A stretch of 64,000 nt of DNA from QYOJ01 sp964616825. Lineage in GTDB: Bacteria; Bacteroidota; Bacteroidia; Bacteroidales; FEN-979. The position numbers and the translations under genes are program-made. Below the pieces are notes generated by a model. It ran no database searches, had not been told where the DNA came from, and saw nothing but the letters and a program-made list of their open reading frames with translations. The number at the start of each line of letters is the position of its first letter. Position 1 is the first letter of the stretch. Positions 7,805 to 16,685 of this stretch are shown one piece after another. The stretch is from positions 1-64,000 of the forward strand of contig CAZTSX010000005.1 of the NCBI GenBank assembly GCA_964616825.1. The letters are read 5' to 3'.

Positions 7805-8440
7805 ATGACATTTCATATCTTTATCTCAAATGTTTCTCAAGCGCTTACTCAACCTCTGCCTGGAATTGAGGCGCAGTTGAAGATGTCGTCGATGAAGAGA
7901 ATCCGGGAACTCATGACCACTATTCGTCCTAAAAACCCGATCCCAAGCAGTGTACTGCTTATCCTCTACCCTTACAGGGATGAGATCTATACCGTTTTTA
8001 TCCTGCGACCCGACTATGGCGGCGTTCACTCCGGGCAGATCAGTCTTCCCGGAGGCAAGAAGGAGCCTTCTGATCCTGATCTCCAAACAACCGCATTGCG
8101 TGAATCATTTGAAGAGGTAGGGATCGTTCCTGAAAAGGTACAGGTGCTTGGGCAACTTTCAGATCTCTATATTCCACCCAGCCGTTTCCTTGTTACTCCA
8201 ATCATTGGTTATACGGAGACCCGCCCCGATTTTGTAAAAGATCCTGCTGAAGTGGAAGAGATCGTTGAGGTTAATATACGGGATCTGTTCAGTGAAAAGG
8301 CTTTTCAGATAAAACGACACAAGGTTGGAATGGGTGTGAATATAAAGGCACCTGCTTTTGTGGTTGACAATTATGTGATCTGGGGGGCTACTGCGATGAT
8401 CCTGAGTGAATTCAACGATCTGATCAAAGCGTATTTATGA
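7805..8440 (+). CDS. Nudix hydrolase, CoA pyrophosphatase type
   Basis: 211 residues from the ATG at 7805. The N-terminal SQALTQPLPGIEAQLKM is typical of Bacteroidota members and fixes the start upstream of MSSMKRIRE. The family motif (FILRPDYGGVHSGQISLPGG, about residues 65-84) runs into the Nudix box G-x5-E-x7-RE-x2-EE-x-G (GGKKEP...ALRESFEEVGI). These enzymes cleave coenzyme A or acyl-CoA to 3',5'-ADP and phosphopantetheine. Possible -7 elements (TATTTTTG) lie at 7781-7788 and 7794-7801. The stop overlaps the end of the convergent OsmC gene by six bases. Confidence 0.88.
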   Translation: MTFHIFISNVSQALTQPLPGIEAQLKMSSMKRIRELMTTIRPKNPIPSSVLLILYPYRDEIYTVFILRPDYGGVHSGQISLPGGKKEPSDPDLQTTALRESFEEVGIVPEKVQVLGQLSDLYIPPSRFLVTPIIGYTETRPDFVKDPAEVEEIVEVNIRDLFSEKAFQIKRHKVGMGVNIKAPAFVVDNYVIWGATAMILSEFNDLIKAYL

Positions 8441-8869
8441 GTTCTTCAGAAGAATTTCCCATGAAATTTCACTTGAATTCTTTAACATCGCATTGACGCC
8501 GCAATAATTCTCACTCGACAGTTCCACTGCACGTTTAATTTTTGCATAAATCTCATTATTTCCTTCGAAATTATCCCCGGCGAATTCATATGTGATGCGG
8601 ATCTTGTTGTAATACTTCGGATGGGTCTCTGTCATCTCCCCATTGATTTTAATCCTGAAACCGGTAAATTCCACCCGTTTTTTTTTCAGTATGGAGACCA
8701 CATCCATACCGGTACATCCGGCCAGGGAGCTCAATACCATGGGCTTGGGCCTGGGGCCGAAATTCGTTCCGCCATGATCCGGAGTGGCATCCATTTTTAT
8801 TGAATAACCATCAATCGTTGCTTCAAAGGCCATGTGCCCCATCCAGGTGGTTTCAACAATTTCATTCAT
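8435..8869 (-). CDS. OsmC family peroxiredoxin-like protein
   Basis: 144 residues, the usual length of the YhfA/OsmC group. The two redox-active cysteines are visible: AGCTGMD near residue 52 and SENYCGVNAML near 122. Members reduce organic hydroperoxides or act as thiol-reactive proteins in the cytoplasm. The gene lies 10 bases upstream of nothing on its own strand except the lipoprotein gene stop region, and overlaps the convergent Nudix gene by six bases. The exact substrate is not predictable. Confidence 0.88.
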   Translation of the reverse strand: MNEIVETTWMGHMAFEATIDGYSIKMDATPDHGGTNFGPRPKPMVLSSLAGCTGMDVVSILKKKRVEFTGFRIKINGEMTETHPKYYNKIRITYEFAGDNFEGNNEIYAKIKRAVELSSENYCGVNAMLKNSSEISWEILLKNS

Positions 8870-8879
8870 AAGAAAAGGA

Positions 8880-10028
8880 TTAATCTAGATTTTTTGAATG
8901 CTGAATATCACCAAAACAGAACGAACCGGGGATCCTGCCTGTTGTCCAGGTATCCAGCTGTGTGCCAACAGATGATGAAAACTGAAATGCAACTCCATTC
9001 TGAACATAATCAATGGCATCCGTGGCAAAAATTGTTCCATCGACCGGGTGAATAGCTAATCCGTAAAATAATTTACCTGAGGCGGGGATGAATGGGGACG
9101 CCGGTATCCCGGTATCTGAAACCGACATCTGATATATACCGTTTTTAAGAAAATAGAGGGTGTCGCCGGTAGGATTGATGCTCAGGCGGCTTGGGGTCTC
9201 AGTTGCGCCGGTAAATGTAAACGCTTTTTCAATCTCCCTGAGGTCAGGATTAATGCGAAACAAGGCCGGCGGCTCAAAACCATCCCATCCTCCAGAGCAC
9301 AATACCCATAGTTTTAACTTTTTATCAATCACAATCCCCAACGGTTCTTTCCCTGTTTGAATGCTGTCTATGATCCTGTCTTCCCTGCTGTCAATAATTA
9401 GCAATTTGGCTTTGCGTTTTGAACTCGGTTCATTGAAGCTGCCAATACAAGTCACCAGCATATAATGCTGATACTTGAGCATTCCCTCAGTCCATTCCGG
9501 TGTTTTGATTGTCTTAGTGATCGTCAGGGAGTTCAGGTCAACCACAGAGATATCACCATAGAGGTTCGTGACATATGCTTTGTTAGAATCAATAAATTCG
9601 ATATATCTTGGGGAGTTGAAGCCTTCAATCGATTTGATGGAAATGAAGGTTTTCAGATCAACAACCTCTACCGTGCTTGAATTGTTCACGACTATATATC
9701 CACGGTCGTTAAGAATTTTCATCGATTGGGCAACATCACCAAGCCGACTGTTATTTGCTTGTTGAAAAACCTCTTGTTGAACACTCCCGTCCAATTCACT
9801 GATAAATGTCACGGAAGAGTTGCCCCAGTTGAAATTACCCTCATTGATGATGAAAAATCCATCACTATAGGAAGATGAGTTCCCATTTGGAGGAGGATCC
9901 GTTTCCTCCCTGATAGGATGATCTTTGGCACATGAAAACAGGAGTAAAGCAACAATCAGGTATAGCGAGAAATGAATCAGGTTTGAGAAACCGTTTCTGA
10001 ATATGTATCTGCGATGGTGTTGCTGCAT
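8880..10028 (-). CDS. Surface lipoprotein with YncE/DUF5074-type beta-propeller (BtuG-like)
   Basis: 382 residues. A signal sequence ends in a lipobox (LLLFSC, Cys near residue 33), then an acidic/proline linker, then a repeat-built beta-propeller of the YncE/DUF5074 type. Blade-like repeats include VEVVDLKTFISIKSIEGF, AYVTNLYGDISVVDLNSL and GIVIDKKLKLWVLCSGGW. It is the last gene of a three-gene locus, 12 bases after a TonB-dependent receptor. In Bacteroides, propeller lipoprotein BtuG sits on receptor BtuB and captures cobalamin, so a ligand-capturing lid on the neighbouring receptor is the best guess. Cobalamin as ligand is an inference. Confidence 0.75.
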   Translation of the reverse strand: MQQHHRRYIFRNGFSNLIHFSLYLIVALLLFSCAKDHPIREETDPPPNGNSSSYSDGFFIINEGNFNWGNSSVTFISELDGSVQQEVFQQANNSRLGDVAQSMKILNDRGYIVVNNSSTVEVVDLKTFISIKSIEGFNSPRYIEFIDSNKAYVTNLYGDISVVDLNSLTITKTIKTPEWTEGMLKYQHYMLVTCIGSFNEPSSKRKAKLLIIDSREDRIIDSIQTGKEPLGIVIDKKLKLWVLCSGGWDGFEPPALFRINPDLREIEKAFTFTGATETPSRLSINPTGDTLYFLKNGIYQMSVSDTGIPASPFIPASGKLFYGLAIHPVDGTIFATDAIDYVQNGVAFQFSSSVGTQLDTWTTGRIPGSFCFGDIQHSKNLD

Positions 10029-10040
10029 AAATACAATAAT

Positions 10041-11969
10041 TTACTGATCTGATTTACTGGTAATTGTGCCTCTTATTGTAATTGCAAAATTCCTTCCAGG
10101 CATTGGCCTGTTGGCAATTGATTGGTAATCAAGATCAAATAAATTGTTTATTTCAAGTTGTAAAGATAATACAAAATTAATCAATTGAAAGTTTTTCCCA
10201 AAAAAGATATTTGATACGTTATAACCAGGCATAAATGACTGGTTATCAGTTCCTGTATATCTTTTACTCACATAATTGACCGTATATGAGAAATAAAAAT
10301 CCTTTAGTGATGCTCTCAGGGTTGCGTTGACCGAATGAACGGGTATGTAGATCAACTGTTTTCCGAGGGATGCATCACCAGCCGACTTGGTTTTTTCATA
10401 GGTTGATTTGCAAAAATTATACGTCGCATTCAGTTGAATGGTTGCATCTCTCACAAGTAAACTTCCATTGATCCCTGTTTCGATCCCACGAGCCAGCACC
10501 TCTGTAATATTCATAGGCTTCCATATCGCCCCGCTTCCGGAAGATGGTAGCCACATGATCATATCTTCAATGAAGGAGTAATATCCTGTTATTTCAGCTT
10601 CAATAAATAGTGTCCGGTTAGCATTCAGCAGATTCCAGGCAATCCCCGCTTCCGCGATATAACTGATTTCCGGAAGCAGATCCGGGTTTCCGAAGAGATC
10701 CCAGTAAAGGTCATTCAGTGTGGGATAGCGGTAATTCCTGGCGATATTTCCCGAAAAGGAGATATTGGTTTTACGGAATGGCTTGTACTTCACACCGATA
10801 GCCGGGATAAAAGGCATAAATTGGCCATCGATCAGGTCTTCACGTGCAAGAAATGAGAAGGTTAGTTTTGGATTTGGGACATAGATAATCTCAGCAAATC
10901 CACCGAGGATATATCTGCGTTTTTGTCCGTCATATGCATCGGAATTTACCCAATCGTACGTAAGATCCAACCCGGGTTTAACGGTTACTTTTGAGAAACC
11001 GGTATATTGAAACCGAAATCTGTTGATGAAGGAGTAATACTGGTGGTTCGCCTCCAGGCTGTCGTTCACATAGTTCATATATTGATCTACCAGTGCAGAT
11101 CGCATGCTGATGTTAAATTTCCTGGCTACATATTTGTATTCTATGAGGCTACGTAGCGATCGGTCTCTCTGTTTCTCTTTATGATCCGGATTGATATTGG
11201 TCGTTACAGGAGGAATATCCGTATCGTTGTGGCTATACCAGATCTTAGCGGATATCAGATGACGCTTATTAATTTTGGCGAAGAGGTCTTCTGAAAAACC
11301 ATATTTAAGGTATGATGAATTGATTTGGTTCATAACAGACCGGGTATAGTCGTTGTAGAACCGAAAATCATTTTTTCCTTTATTGAAGTTTACCTTTGTA
11401 TGCGACTGGATATTGGTGTTGCCAACCACAGCATTGAGGTTTGTAGAGTAGTTATTGAAACTGGCAAATGTTTGCGCAAGGGTAACATTAAGACGGTTAT
11501 TCCAGTCGGGTTTGGTGGTTAGGTTTACAATTCCCCCGAATGCTCCGCTGGATCTGGCTATGCTGGCAGCACCATAAAGAATCTCGATTCCGTCGAATTG
11601 TGATACCGGGACCTGTGAAAGATCAGTTTGGCCCAACATAGGGGAATTGATATTAATCCCGTTCCATTCTACCTGCGTATGATGCGCTGTAGTCCCTCTG
11701 AATGAGGGTGTTGCCAGGTTGTTATTGCCGTATGACTTGATGAAAATGGTAGAGTATTGTGAAAGAATTGTACTCAGGTTGGCATCAATGTGAGGCATCA
11801 GTATAGTAGAATCCAGCCTGACACGCTTAAATCCCATATGATCGACAGGAAAATTAGCTTTAACCTCTATCTCTTTCAACCTGAGCGTATCACTCACTTC
11901 TTGTCCGGAGGCTGAGAGGATCATGATCAGACCCGTGAGCAAACTAAGGAGAGTTTCCTTCGGTTTCAA
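10041..11969 (-). CDS. TonB-dependent outer-membrane receptor, BtuB-like
   Basis: 642 residues: signal peptide (about 1-22), a TonB-box region shortly after (DTLRLKEIEVKA), and a plug domain with TPSFRGTTAHHTQVEWNGIN near residue 88 and the ...GAFGGIVNLTTKP end. A 22-stranded barrel follows, ending in the terminal strand RPMPGRNFAITIRGTI. The short length and absence of a carboxypeptidase-like N-terminal extension set it apart from SusC proteins and fit small-ligand receptors such as BtuB. It is flanked by a propeller lipoprotein and a type IX-secreted protein, five bases from the latter. No cobalamin riboswitch fits in the short upstream region. Confidence 0.85.
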   Translation of the reverse strand: MKPKETLLSLLTGLIMILSASGQEVSDTLRLKEIEVKANFPVDHMGFKRVRLDSTILMPHIDANLSTILSQYSTIFIKSYGNNNLATPSFRGTTAHHTQVEWNGININSPMLGQTDLSQVPVSQFDGIEILYGAASIARSSGAFGGIVNLTTKPDWNNRLNVTLAQTFASFNNYSTNLNAVVGNTNIQSHTKVNFNKGKNDFRFYNDYTRSVMNQINSSYLKYGFSEDLFAKINKRHLISAKIWYSHNDTDIPPVTTNINPDHKEKQRDRSLRSLIEYKYVARKFNISMRSALVDQYMNYVNDSLEANHQYYSFINRFRFQYTGFSKVTVKPGLDLTYDWVNSDAYDGQKRRYILGGFAEIIYVPNPKLTFSFLAREDLIDGQFMPFIPAIGVKYKPFRKTNISFSGNIARNYRYPTLNDLYWDLFGNPDLLPEISYIAEAGIAWNLLNANRTLFIEAEITGYYSFIEDMIMWLPSSGSGAIWKPMNITEVLARGIETGINGSLLVRDATIQLNATYNFCKSTYEKTKSAGDASLGKQLIYIPVHSVNATLRASLKDFYFSYTVNYVSKRYTGTDNQSFMPGYNVSNIFFGKNFQLINFVLSLQLEINNLFDLDYQSIANRPMPGRNFAITIRGTITSKSDQ

Positions 11970-11974
11970 AGAGA

Positions 11975-12973
11975 CTATTTTTTGATAATTTTCCTGACAG
12001 AGGTAGTCCCATCCTGAGTCGTAAATATAGCGAAATAAATACCACCAGGATAATCTGACATGTCGATCTCTGCCATTTTCTGAATCGGATGATCGGTGAG
12101 ATATAGTTTTCCAAAGATATCTTTCAATGTCAGTCGGATAATGGAAAATGATTCACTCCGGATATTGAGCTTATGGTGAACCGGGTTCGGAAAGACCCTG
12201 ATGGGAACCGCGTTGTTTTGGTTGAATATTGCCTGGGATTCTATGTGAATGATACCTATTGCATCAAGGTCAAATCCACACGTATGAAATGGTGTCGGCC
12301 ATGGATCATTAACTATGTGTCCCTCAGAGTCGAACGATTGATAGCCAGGATCTATACACCCGCCTACATCAAGGATCCGGATGTGTGTCACAGCATTCAG
12401 TTCGATCCCACTACTATCCTTGATATCAGACAGATCAAAAGGTGTTCCGTAAAAAACTCTGTACTTTCCTGCAAAATTGTGAATTTTAGTCGCGTCCAGT
12501 TTGCCGAATGTGGGAACCTGAGGAAACTCAGCTGTGAGCGAGATTGCTGGAAACCTCACAAAGTGTTGTCCGTCAGAGCTAACCTCTACATAAGCCAGTT
12601 CCAGGAATCCTTCGCCAAAGGAATTTTCGAACACGGCAAAATCCGGACCTGCACTATCATACATGGGAGCAGGCAGAGTAAGCGTGGCTATCCCTCTGTC
12701 ACCCAGGGTAATCACCAGGTTATCTGCTGTATCGGTCGCATATTCCGGAAGGCCAAAGTCGGCTCGATTTGAACCCCCATAGGTTACTGTAGTATCAACA
12801 AAGTTTATATAGCCAATCTCCACTGTACATCCACTTGCCCATGCGCGGAATGCCGTACTGTCTTTAAACATAGCCGTGGTACCGGGTTCCCCTGCAGGCG
12901 GTGGAAACTGCGCCATTATCGGGTGGTTTAACAACATGATTATAACGACAATCAGAAGTTTTTGCATCATCAA
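11975..12973 (-). CDS. Exported protein with type IX secretion sorting domain
   Basis: 332 residues: signal peptide (about 1-21, ending IMAQ), a globular all-beta region (about 25-245, with DFAVFENSFGEGFLELAYVE), and a C-terminal sorting domain of about 75 residues (VFPNPVHHKLNI ... YPGGIYFAIF ... RKIIKK). The middle family occurs with receptor/propeller gene pairs in this phylum. As first gene of the locus it is probably displayed or released at the surface and helps bind the ligand taken up by the receptor. A -7 element TATCTTTG lies at 13029-13036 on the minus strand. Confidence 0.8.
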   Translation of the reverse strand: MMMQKLLIVVIIMLLNHPIMAQFPPPAGEPGTTAMFKDSTAFRAWASGCTVEIGYINFVDTTVTYGGSNRADFGLPEYATDTADNLVITLGDRGIATLTLPAPMYDSAGPDFAVFENSFGEGFLELAYVEVSSDGQHFVRFPAISLTAEFPQVPTFGKLDATKIHNFAGKYRVFYGTPFDLSDIKDSSGIELNAVTHIRILDVGGCIDPGYQSFDSEGHIVNDPWPTPFHTCGFDLDAIGIIHIESQAIFNQNNAVPIRVFPNPVHHKLNIRSESFSIIRLTLKDIFGKLYLTDHPIQKMAEIDMSDYPGGIYFAIFTTQDGTTSVRKIIKK

Positions 12974-13028
12974 TTTGGATTACTAAAAGAGGGATCTCTT
13001 TTCAGTCTTAATTGTTAATTAATCTCAA

Positions 13029-13036
13029 CAAAGATA
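13029..13036 (-). promoter_or_regulatory. -7 element upstream of the uptake locus
   Basis: TATCTTTG read on the minus strand matches TAnnTTTG and lies about 55 bases before the start at 12973. A TTG at the standard -33 distance is not present. The 120-base space shared with the divergent small lipoprotein gene is too short to hold a cobalamin riboswitch. Confidence 0.45.
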
Positions 13037-13096
13037 AATAATATCGCGACTCTTTTTGTTAAATTATTGTAAATTTACCAGCAAAATCATTCTCTG

Positions 13097-13318
13097 ATGT
13101 CGAAATTGCTTAAAGTCATAGTTGTCTTCCTCATAATCGGTTTTACTATTCCTTTCTATTCGTCCTGTTCAAAATCAAGAAGATATAGTTGCAAAGTTGA
13201 TAGATCTTACAAAAAACAGCAGGTAAAGAAAAACCGAAGCAATTATTCATTGAAATATGGGTACAAGGGAAGCCCATCAAGGAAAGGTTATGTGATCAGA
13301 AACCGAGGAAGAAGATAA
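13097..13318 (+). CDS. Small basic putative lipoprotein
   Basis: 73 residues. An N-terminal hydrophobic segment (LLKVIVVFLIIGFTIPFY) ends in SSC, a plausible lipobox with Cys near residue 23. The rest is highly basic and Ser/Tyr/Arg-rich (about 20 Lys/Arg). It is transcribed divergently from the uptake locus. I do not recognise the family; small Lys/Arg-rich lipoproteins of this kind are common and uncharacterised in Bacteroidota. The ATG at 13097 is the only start giving a signal sequence. Confidence 0.6.
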   Translation: MSKLLKVIVVFLIIGFTIPFYSSCSKSRRYSCKVDRSYKKQQVKKNRSNYSLKYGYKGSPSRKGYVIRNRGRR

Positions 13319-13336
13319 CTTCTGAAAATCTGAAAC

Positions 13337-14113
13337 TTATTTGGCGATTCCGTCTTTATAACGTGTAGCATTAATCTCTTTCCCAGTCTGATCATACTCT
13401 ATCCATCGCCCCTCTTTTTTTCCATTTTCATATTTTCCGGCAAGCTTCAGTTTTCCGTTTCTGTAGTATTCCTGGTATTCCCCTTCAAGCTTATTGTTCA
13501 CATACATAGCAACTGTAGCTGTTGAATCATTATCGTAAAAGGTGCGTTGATTCCCTTCAAAAAGACCATGATTATAGATGTAGATCGCAATCAACCTTCC
13601 GTCCCGGTTGAACCATTTTGATGGGCCATGCTTCTGGTCATCCAGATAGAAGGACTCTTCCTGAATCTTCCCATTGCCATAGTATTTCCGGAATAGTCCG
13701 GTTAACATTCCGTTAGTGTAGTATTGTTCGTTGAGAAGGCTTGATGATTGGGGGTTATAAATGTATACCAATCCGTCCATCTTGTTGTTTTTGTAGTGTT
13801 CAACGTTGCTGATTTTGCCTTTCCGGTCGAATTGGAGCGTAATCCCGTTACGCTTGCCTTTATCATACGTTTCAACGCGTAAGATCTGGTTGTTGGAAAG
13901 ATAAGTTTCCCAGGTTCCGTCTTTGATTCCGTTTACATAGTGCCCCATCTTCGTAAACTCACCTTTCCTCTCTTTCCAGAAACCTGTCTTCAGTCCTTGC
14001 TCGGTAAGTTGATTCTGCTTTTCTCTAACCTCATGTGGCCCTTTAGTTTGTGTTGCTGCAACCAGCGGAAAGATGAACATGGCAATGAGAAGTCCGTATT
14101 GAAATAGTTTCAT
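13337..14113 (-). CDS. Exported MORN-repeat (YwqK-like) protein
   Basis: About 258 residues from MKLFQYGLLIAMF, which begins directly with a signal peptide; a start seven codons upstream is less likely. The mature part is built of about eight MORN-type repeats such as GHYVNGIKDGTWETYLSN, NHGLFEGNQRTFYDND and KLKLAGKYENGKKEGRWIEY. The fold is a beta-hairpin stack. The YwqK label comes from antitoxin-like relatives in Firmicutes, but no toxin partner is adjacent and the export signal argues for a cell-envelope role. The gene follows rimO on the same strand after 20 bases. Confidence 0.75.
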   Translation of the reverse strand: MKLFQYGLLIAMFIFPLVAATQTKGPHEVREKQNQLTEQGLKTGFWKERKGEFTKMGHYVNGIKDGTWETYLSNNQILRVETYDKGKRNGITLQFDRKGKISNVEHYKNNKMDGLVYIYNPQSSSLLNEQYYTNGMLTGLFRKYYGNGKIQEESFYLDDQKHGPSKWFNRDGRLIAIYIYNHGLFEGNQRTFYDNDSTATVAMYVNNKLEGEYQEYYRNGKLKLAGKYENGKKEGRWIEYDQTGKEINATRYKDGIAK

Positions 14114-14154
14114 GATGTGGATTTTTATTGACAAAAGTAATCAATGAGCATGAT

Positions 14155-15468
14155 TTAGAAGGCACTTTCTCCTATTAAATCAAAGTGACCTGCTTCCGTG
14201 ATCGTCACATCACAAAAACGGCCCGGTTCAAGTTTTCCCGATTTATCTGAGATCAGAACTTCCTGATCGACTTCAGGGGAATCAGCTTCTGTGCGCCCCA
14301 CCCAGGAATTCCCTTCTTTTTTGTCTATTAAAACTCGTAACGTGTGCCCGATCTTTTGTTGGTTTAACTGAAAAGAGATCTCTTCCTGGACATTCATCAA
14401 CATAGCGACACGTTTCTGTTGTTCCCCGGCAGGAATGGAATCTTTGAGGGAAAAAGCTGCTGTTCCTTCTTCATGCGAATAGGCAAACACGCCAACTCTG
14501 TCGAATTTCACATGCTCTAAAAACCGGATCAACTCTTCAACATCTTCATCCTTTTCTCCCGGATACCCTGTTATGAATGTAGTTCGAAGGCTCACTCCAG
14601 GAATTTTTTCACGAATTTTGTCAATCAGCTTTCTGGTTTTATCTCCTGTCATACCCCGTTTCATCGATCGGAGGATGCGGCTATTGATATGTTGCAGTGG
14701 GATATCTACATAATTGCAGATTGTAGGGTTTTCCCGGATCACATTTAGGACCTCCATCGGAAATGCATGCGGGTAGGCGTAATGCAGCCTGACCCATTCG
14801 ATTCCTTTTACACGAGCCAACTTCCGAAGCAACTCTGCCAACCTTCTTCTGCTGTAAATGTCAATGCCATAAAATGTGGTATCCTGGGAGATTACAAGCA
14901 ACTCTTTCACTCCCTGGTCAGACAGGTAATTTGCCTCCCTGATGATCTCTTCCATAGGCCGTGACCGGTGTGCCCCGCGGATCATTGGTATTGCGCAGAA
15001 AGAGCAGGATCTATCACATCCCTCAGCAATCTTAATGTATGCATAGTGAGAAGGTGTTGTTAGATATCTCTCTCCCAGCAGGTTGATTCTATATTCGCCT
15101 CCCAGATTCCGGATGATCTCCGGAAGTTCGTTGATGCCATAAATCCCATCAGCCTCCGGTATCTCTGTTTCCAGGTCGTTTCGGTACCGTTCTGTCAGGC
15201 ATCCCATGAGATAGATTCTCTCTATTACCCCCTGCCGCTTTGCATTGACATATTGCAGGATCGTGTCGACAGACTCTTGCTTTGCATCCCCAATAAAACC
15301 ACATGTGTTTATAACTATAGCTTGAATGTCTTCGAGACTCCGGGGTTCAAAATCGATCTCAATCCGGCTCGATTCGAGTTGCTTCAAGAGTACTTCGCTG
15401 TCAACCAGGTTCTTGGCACAGCCAAGCGAAATCAGACCGATACGCTTTTTCTTTCGTTGGGAATTCAC
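14155..15468 (-). CDS. rimO: Ribosomal protein S12 methylthiotransferase RimO
   Basis: 437 residues, full length. The N-terminal UPF0004 domain opens with ISLGCAKNLVDSE and carries three cluster cysteines (GCAKN, NTCGF, MGCLTE). The radical SAM core has CDRSCSFCAIP (CxxxCxxC) near residue 150, and a TRAM domain closes the protein (about 370-437). The enzyme methylthiolates an aspartate of ribosomal protein S12 using two 4Fe-4S clusters and S-adenosylmethionine. Only three bases separate it from ftsY upstream, so the two are co-transcribed, as usual in the phylum. Confidence 0.97.
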   Translation of the reverse strand: MNSQRKKKRIGLISLGCAKNLVDSEVLLKQLESSRIEIDFEPRSLEDIQAIVINTCGFIGDAKQESVDTILQYVNAKRQGVIERIYLMGCLTERYRNDLETEIPEADGIYGINELPEIIRNLGGEYRINLLGERYLTTPSHYAYIKIAEGCDRSCSFCAIPMIRGAHRSRPMEEIIREANYLSDQGVKELLVISQDTTFYGIDIYSRRRLAELLRKLARVKGIEWVRLHYAYPHAFPMEVLNVIRENPTICNYVDIPLQHINSRILRSMKRGMTGDKTRKLIDKIREKIPGVSLRTTFITGYPGEKDEDVEELIRFLEHVKFDRVGVFAYSHEEGTAAFSLKDSIPAGEQQKRVAMLMNVQEEISFQLNQQKIGHTLRVLIDKKEGNSWVGRTEADSPEVDQEVLISDKSGKLEPGRFCDVTITEAGHFDLIGESAF

Positions 15469-15471
15469 CTG

Positions 15472-16425
15472 CTATTGGTTGAATAAACTATCCACAAACT
15501 CCATCCGGTTAAAGACCTGAAGGTCTTCCATCCTCTCCCCGATTCCGATGTATTTTACCGGGACTTTAAACTGATCCGAGATCCCAAGGACTACTCCCCC
15601 TTTGGCTGTTCCATCAAGTTTAGTCAGGGCGATTGCGTTTACCTCTGTTGCTGCAGTGAATTGTTTCGCTTGTTCAAACGCATTCTGACCGGTAGAGGCA
15701 TCCAGGATCAACAGGACTTCGTCGGGACCATCAGGAACAAGTTTCTGTATCACCTTCCTGATTTTAGAAAGCTCATTCATGAGGTTGATTTTGTTGTGAA
15801 GCCGGCCGGCAGTATCTATTATCACTACATCGGCATTGCTGGAGATGGCTTTCGCAACCGTGTCGTATGCGACCGAAGCCGGATCTGTACCCATCCCATG
15901 AGTAACAATGGGAACACCTACCCGATCAGCCCATATTGAAAGTTGATCAACAGCCGCAGCCCGGAAAGTGTCGGCAGCGCCCATTAAAACGTTTTTTTTA
16001 CTTTTTTTGAATTGGTAAGCCAATTTTCCGATGGTTGTGGTTTTTCCAACGCCATTAACTCCTACCACCATGATGATATAGGGTTTCTTCTCATCAGGAA
16101 TGGAAAAATCAATATATTCATCTGTGTTATTCTCCTGCAATAATGCACCGGTCTCTTCCTTCAGTAACTGATTCAGTTCACTTGTTCCCAGAAACTTATC
16201 ATTTGCAACACGCTTTTCGATACGTTCGATGATACGGAGGGTTGTTTCGACACCGACGTCAGAAGTGACCAGGACCTCTTCAAGGTTATCCAACACCTCG
16301 TCATCCACTTTCGATTTTCCGATAACCGCTTTCGAAATTTTTGAAAAGAGTGAAGTTTTAGTCTTTTCAAGTCCCTTATCGAGATGTTCTTTTTTTTCGC
16401 CGGAAAAGATCTTAAAAATGCCCAT
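15472..16425 (-). CDS. ftsY: Signal recognition particle receptor FtsY
   Basis: 317 residues with a short charged N-terminal segment, then the N and G domains of SRP GTPases. G1 is GVNGVGKTTTIGKLA (about 121-135), the DTFRAAA insertion-box motif follows, G3 is DTAGRLHN, G4 is TKLDGTAKGG and the closing loop is GIGERMEDL. It docks ribosome-SRP complexes at the inner membrane. It is the middle gene of rpmG - DUF4295 - ftsY - rimO. A terminator-like hairpin lies in its leader, so it may be expressed at a reduced level from the ribosomal promoter or from its own. Confidence 0.97.
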   Translation of the reverse strand: MGIFKIFSGEKKEHLDKGLEKTKTSLFSKISKAVIGKSKVDDEVLDNLEEVLVTSDVGVETTLRIIERIEKRVANDKFLGTSELNQLLKEETGALLQENNTDEYIDFSIPDEKKPYIIMVVGVNGVGKTTTIGKLAYQFKKSKKNVLMGAADTFRAAAVDQLSIWADRVGVPIVTHGMGTDPASVAYDTVAKAISSNADVVIIDTAGRLHNKINLMNELSKIRKVIQKLVPDGPDEVLLILDASTGQNAFEQAKQFTAATEVNAIALTKLDGTAKGGVVLGISDQFKVPVKYIGIGERMEDLQVFNRMEFVDSLFNQ

Positions 16426-16456
16426 TTGAATGATGACCGTCTGTGGTTGACCCTAT

Positions 16457-16491
16457 AAAAAAAGCTTTTTTCATCGGGAAAAAAGCTTTTT
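16457..16491 (-). terminator. Terminator or attenuator between DUF4295 and ftsY
   Basis: Two copies of an A6GCT6-type palindrome (16457-16471 and 16478-16491) form a long A/T stem around a GC centre, with a C/G-rich loop near 16472-16477. Read leftward the right arm ends in seven T residues. It is 20 bases past the DUF4295 stop and 32 bases before the ftsY start. Confidence 0.7.
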
Positions 16492-16510
16492 AACGAGGAG
16501 TAATACCCTG

Positions 16511-16672
16511 TTAATTCTCTTTTGAAGCGATGTACTCGTTGATCTTATTGTTGGGGATCATTGCCTCTTTAAAGGCATAGGCTCCAGTCTTTGGAGACTT
16601 CACCATCTTGATCACCTTAGTGATGTCTTTTGCGCTGGCTCCTTTAAATGATGCGACTACTTTCTTTGCCAT
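16511..16672 (-). CDS. DUF4295 small protein (53 aa)
   Basis: 53 residues: begins MAKKVVASFKGASAKDITKV and ends AMIPNNKINEYIASKEN. This is the small basic DUF4295 protein found almost only in Bacteroidota, nearly always next to rpmG and ftsY. Its place directly after a ribosomal protein gene (13 bases) suggests a ribosome-associated role, which is inferred, not shown. It was located by reading the reverse strand between rpmG and ftsY. Confidence 0.93.
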   Translation of the reverse strand: MAKKVVASFKGASAKDITKVIKMVKSPKTGAYAFKEAMIPNNKINEYIASKEN

Positions 16673-16685
16673 GATTTATCGTGTG

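Noticed and set aside
7439..8440. 333-residue Nudix protein
   Set aside because: The first 122 codons overlap clpS antisense and show no Nudix similarity; the conserved N-terminus begins at 7805.
12173..12772. 199-residue rightward open frame
   Set aside because: It is the antisense shadow of the type IX-sorted protein gene, with no recognisable domain.
12974..13096. Cobalamin riboswitch upstream of the receptor locus
   Set aside because: Only about 120 bases separate the divergent genes and none of the B12-box consensus is present.
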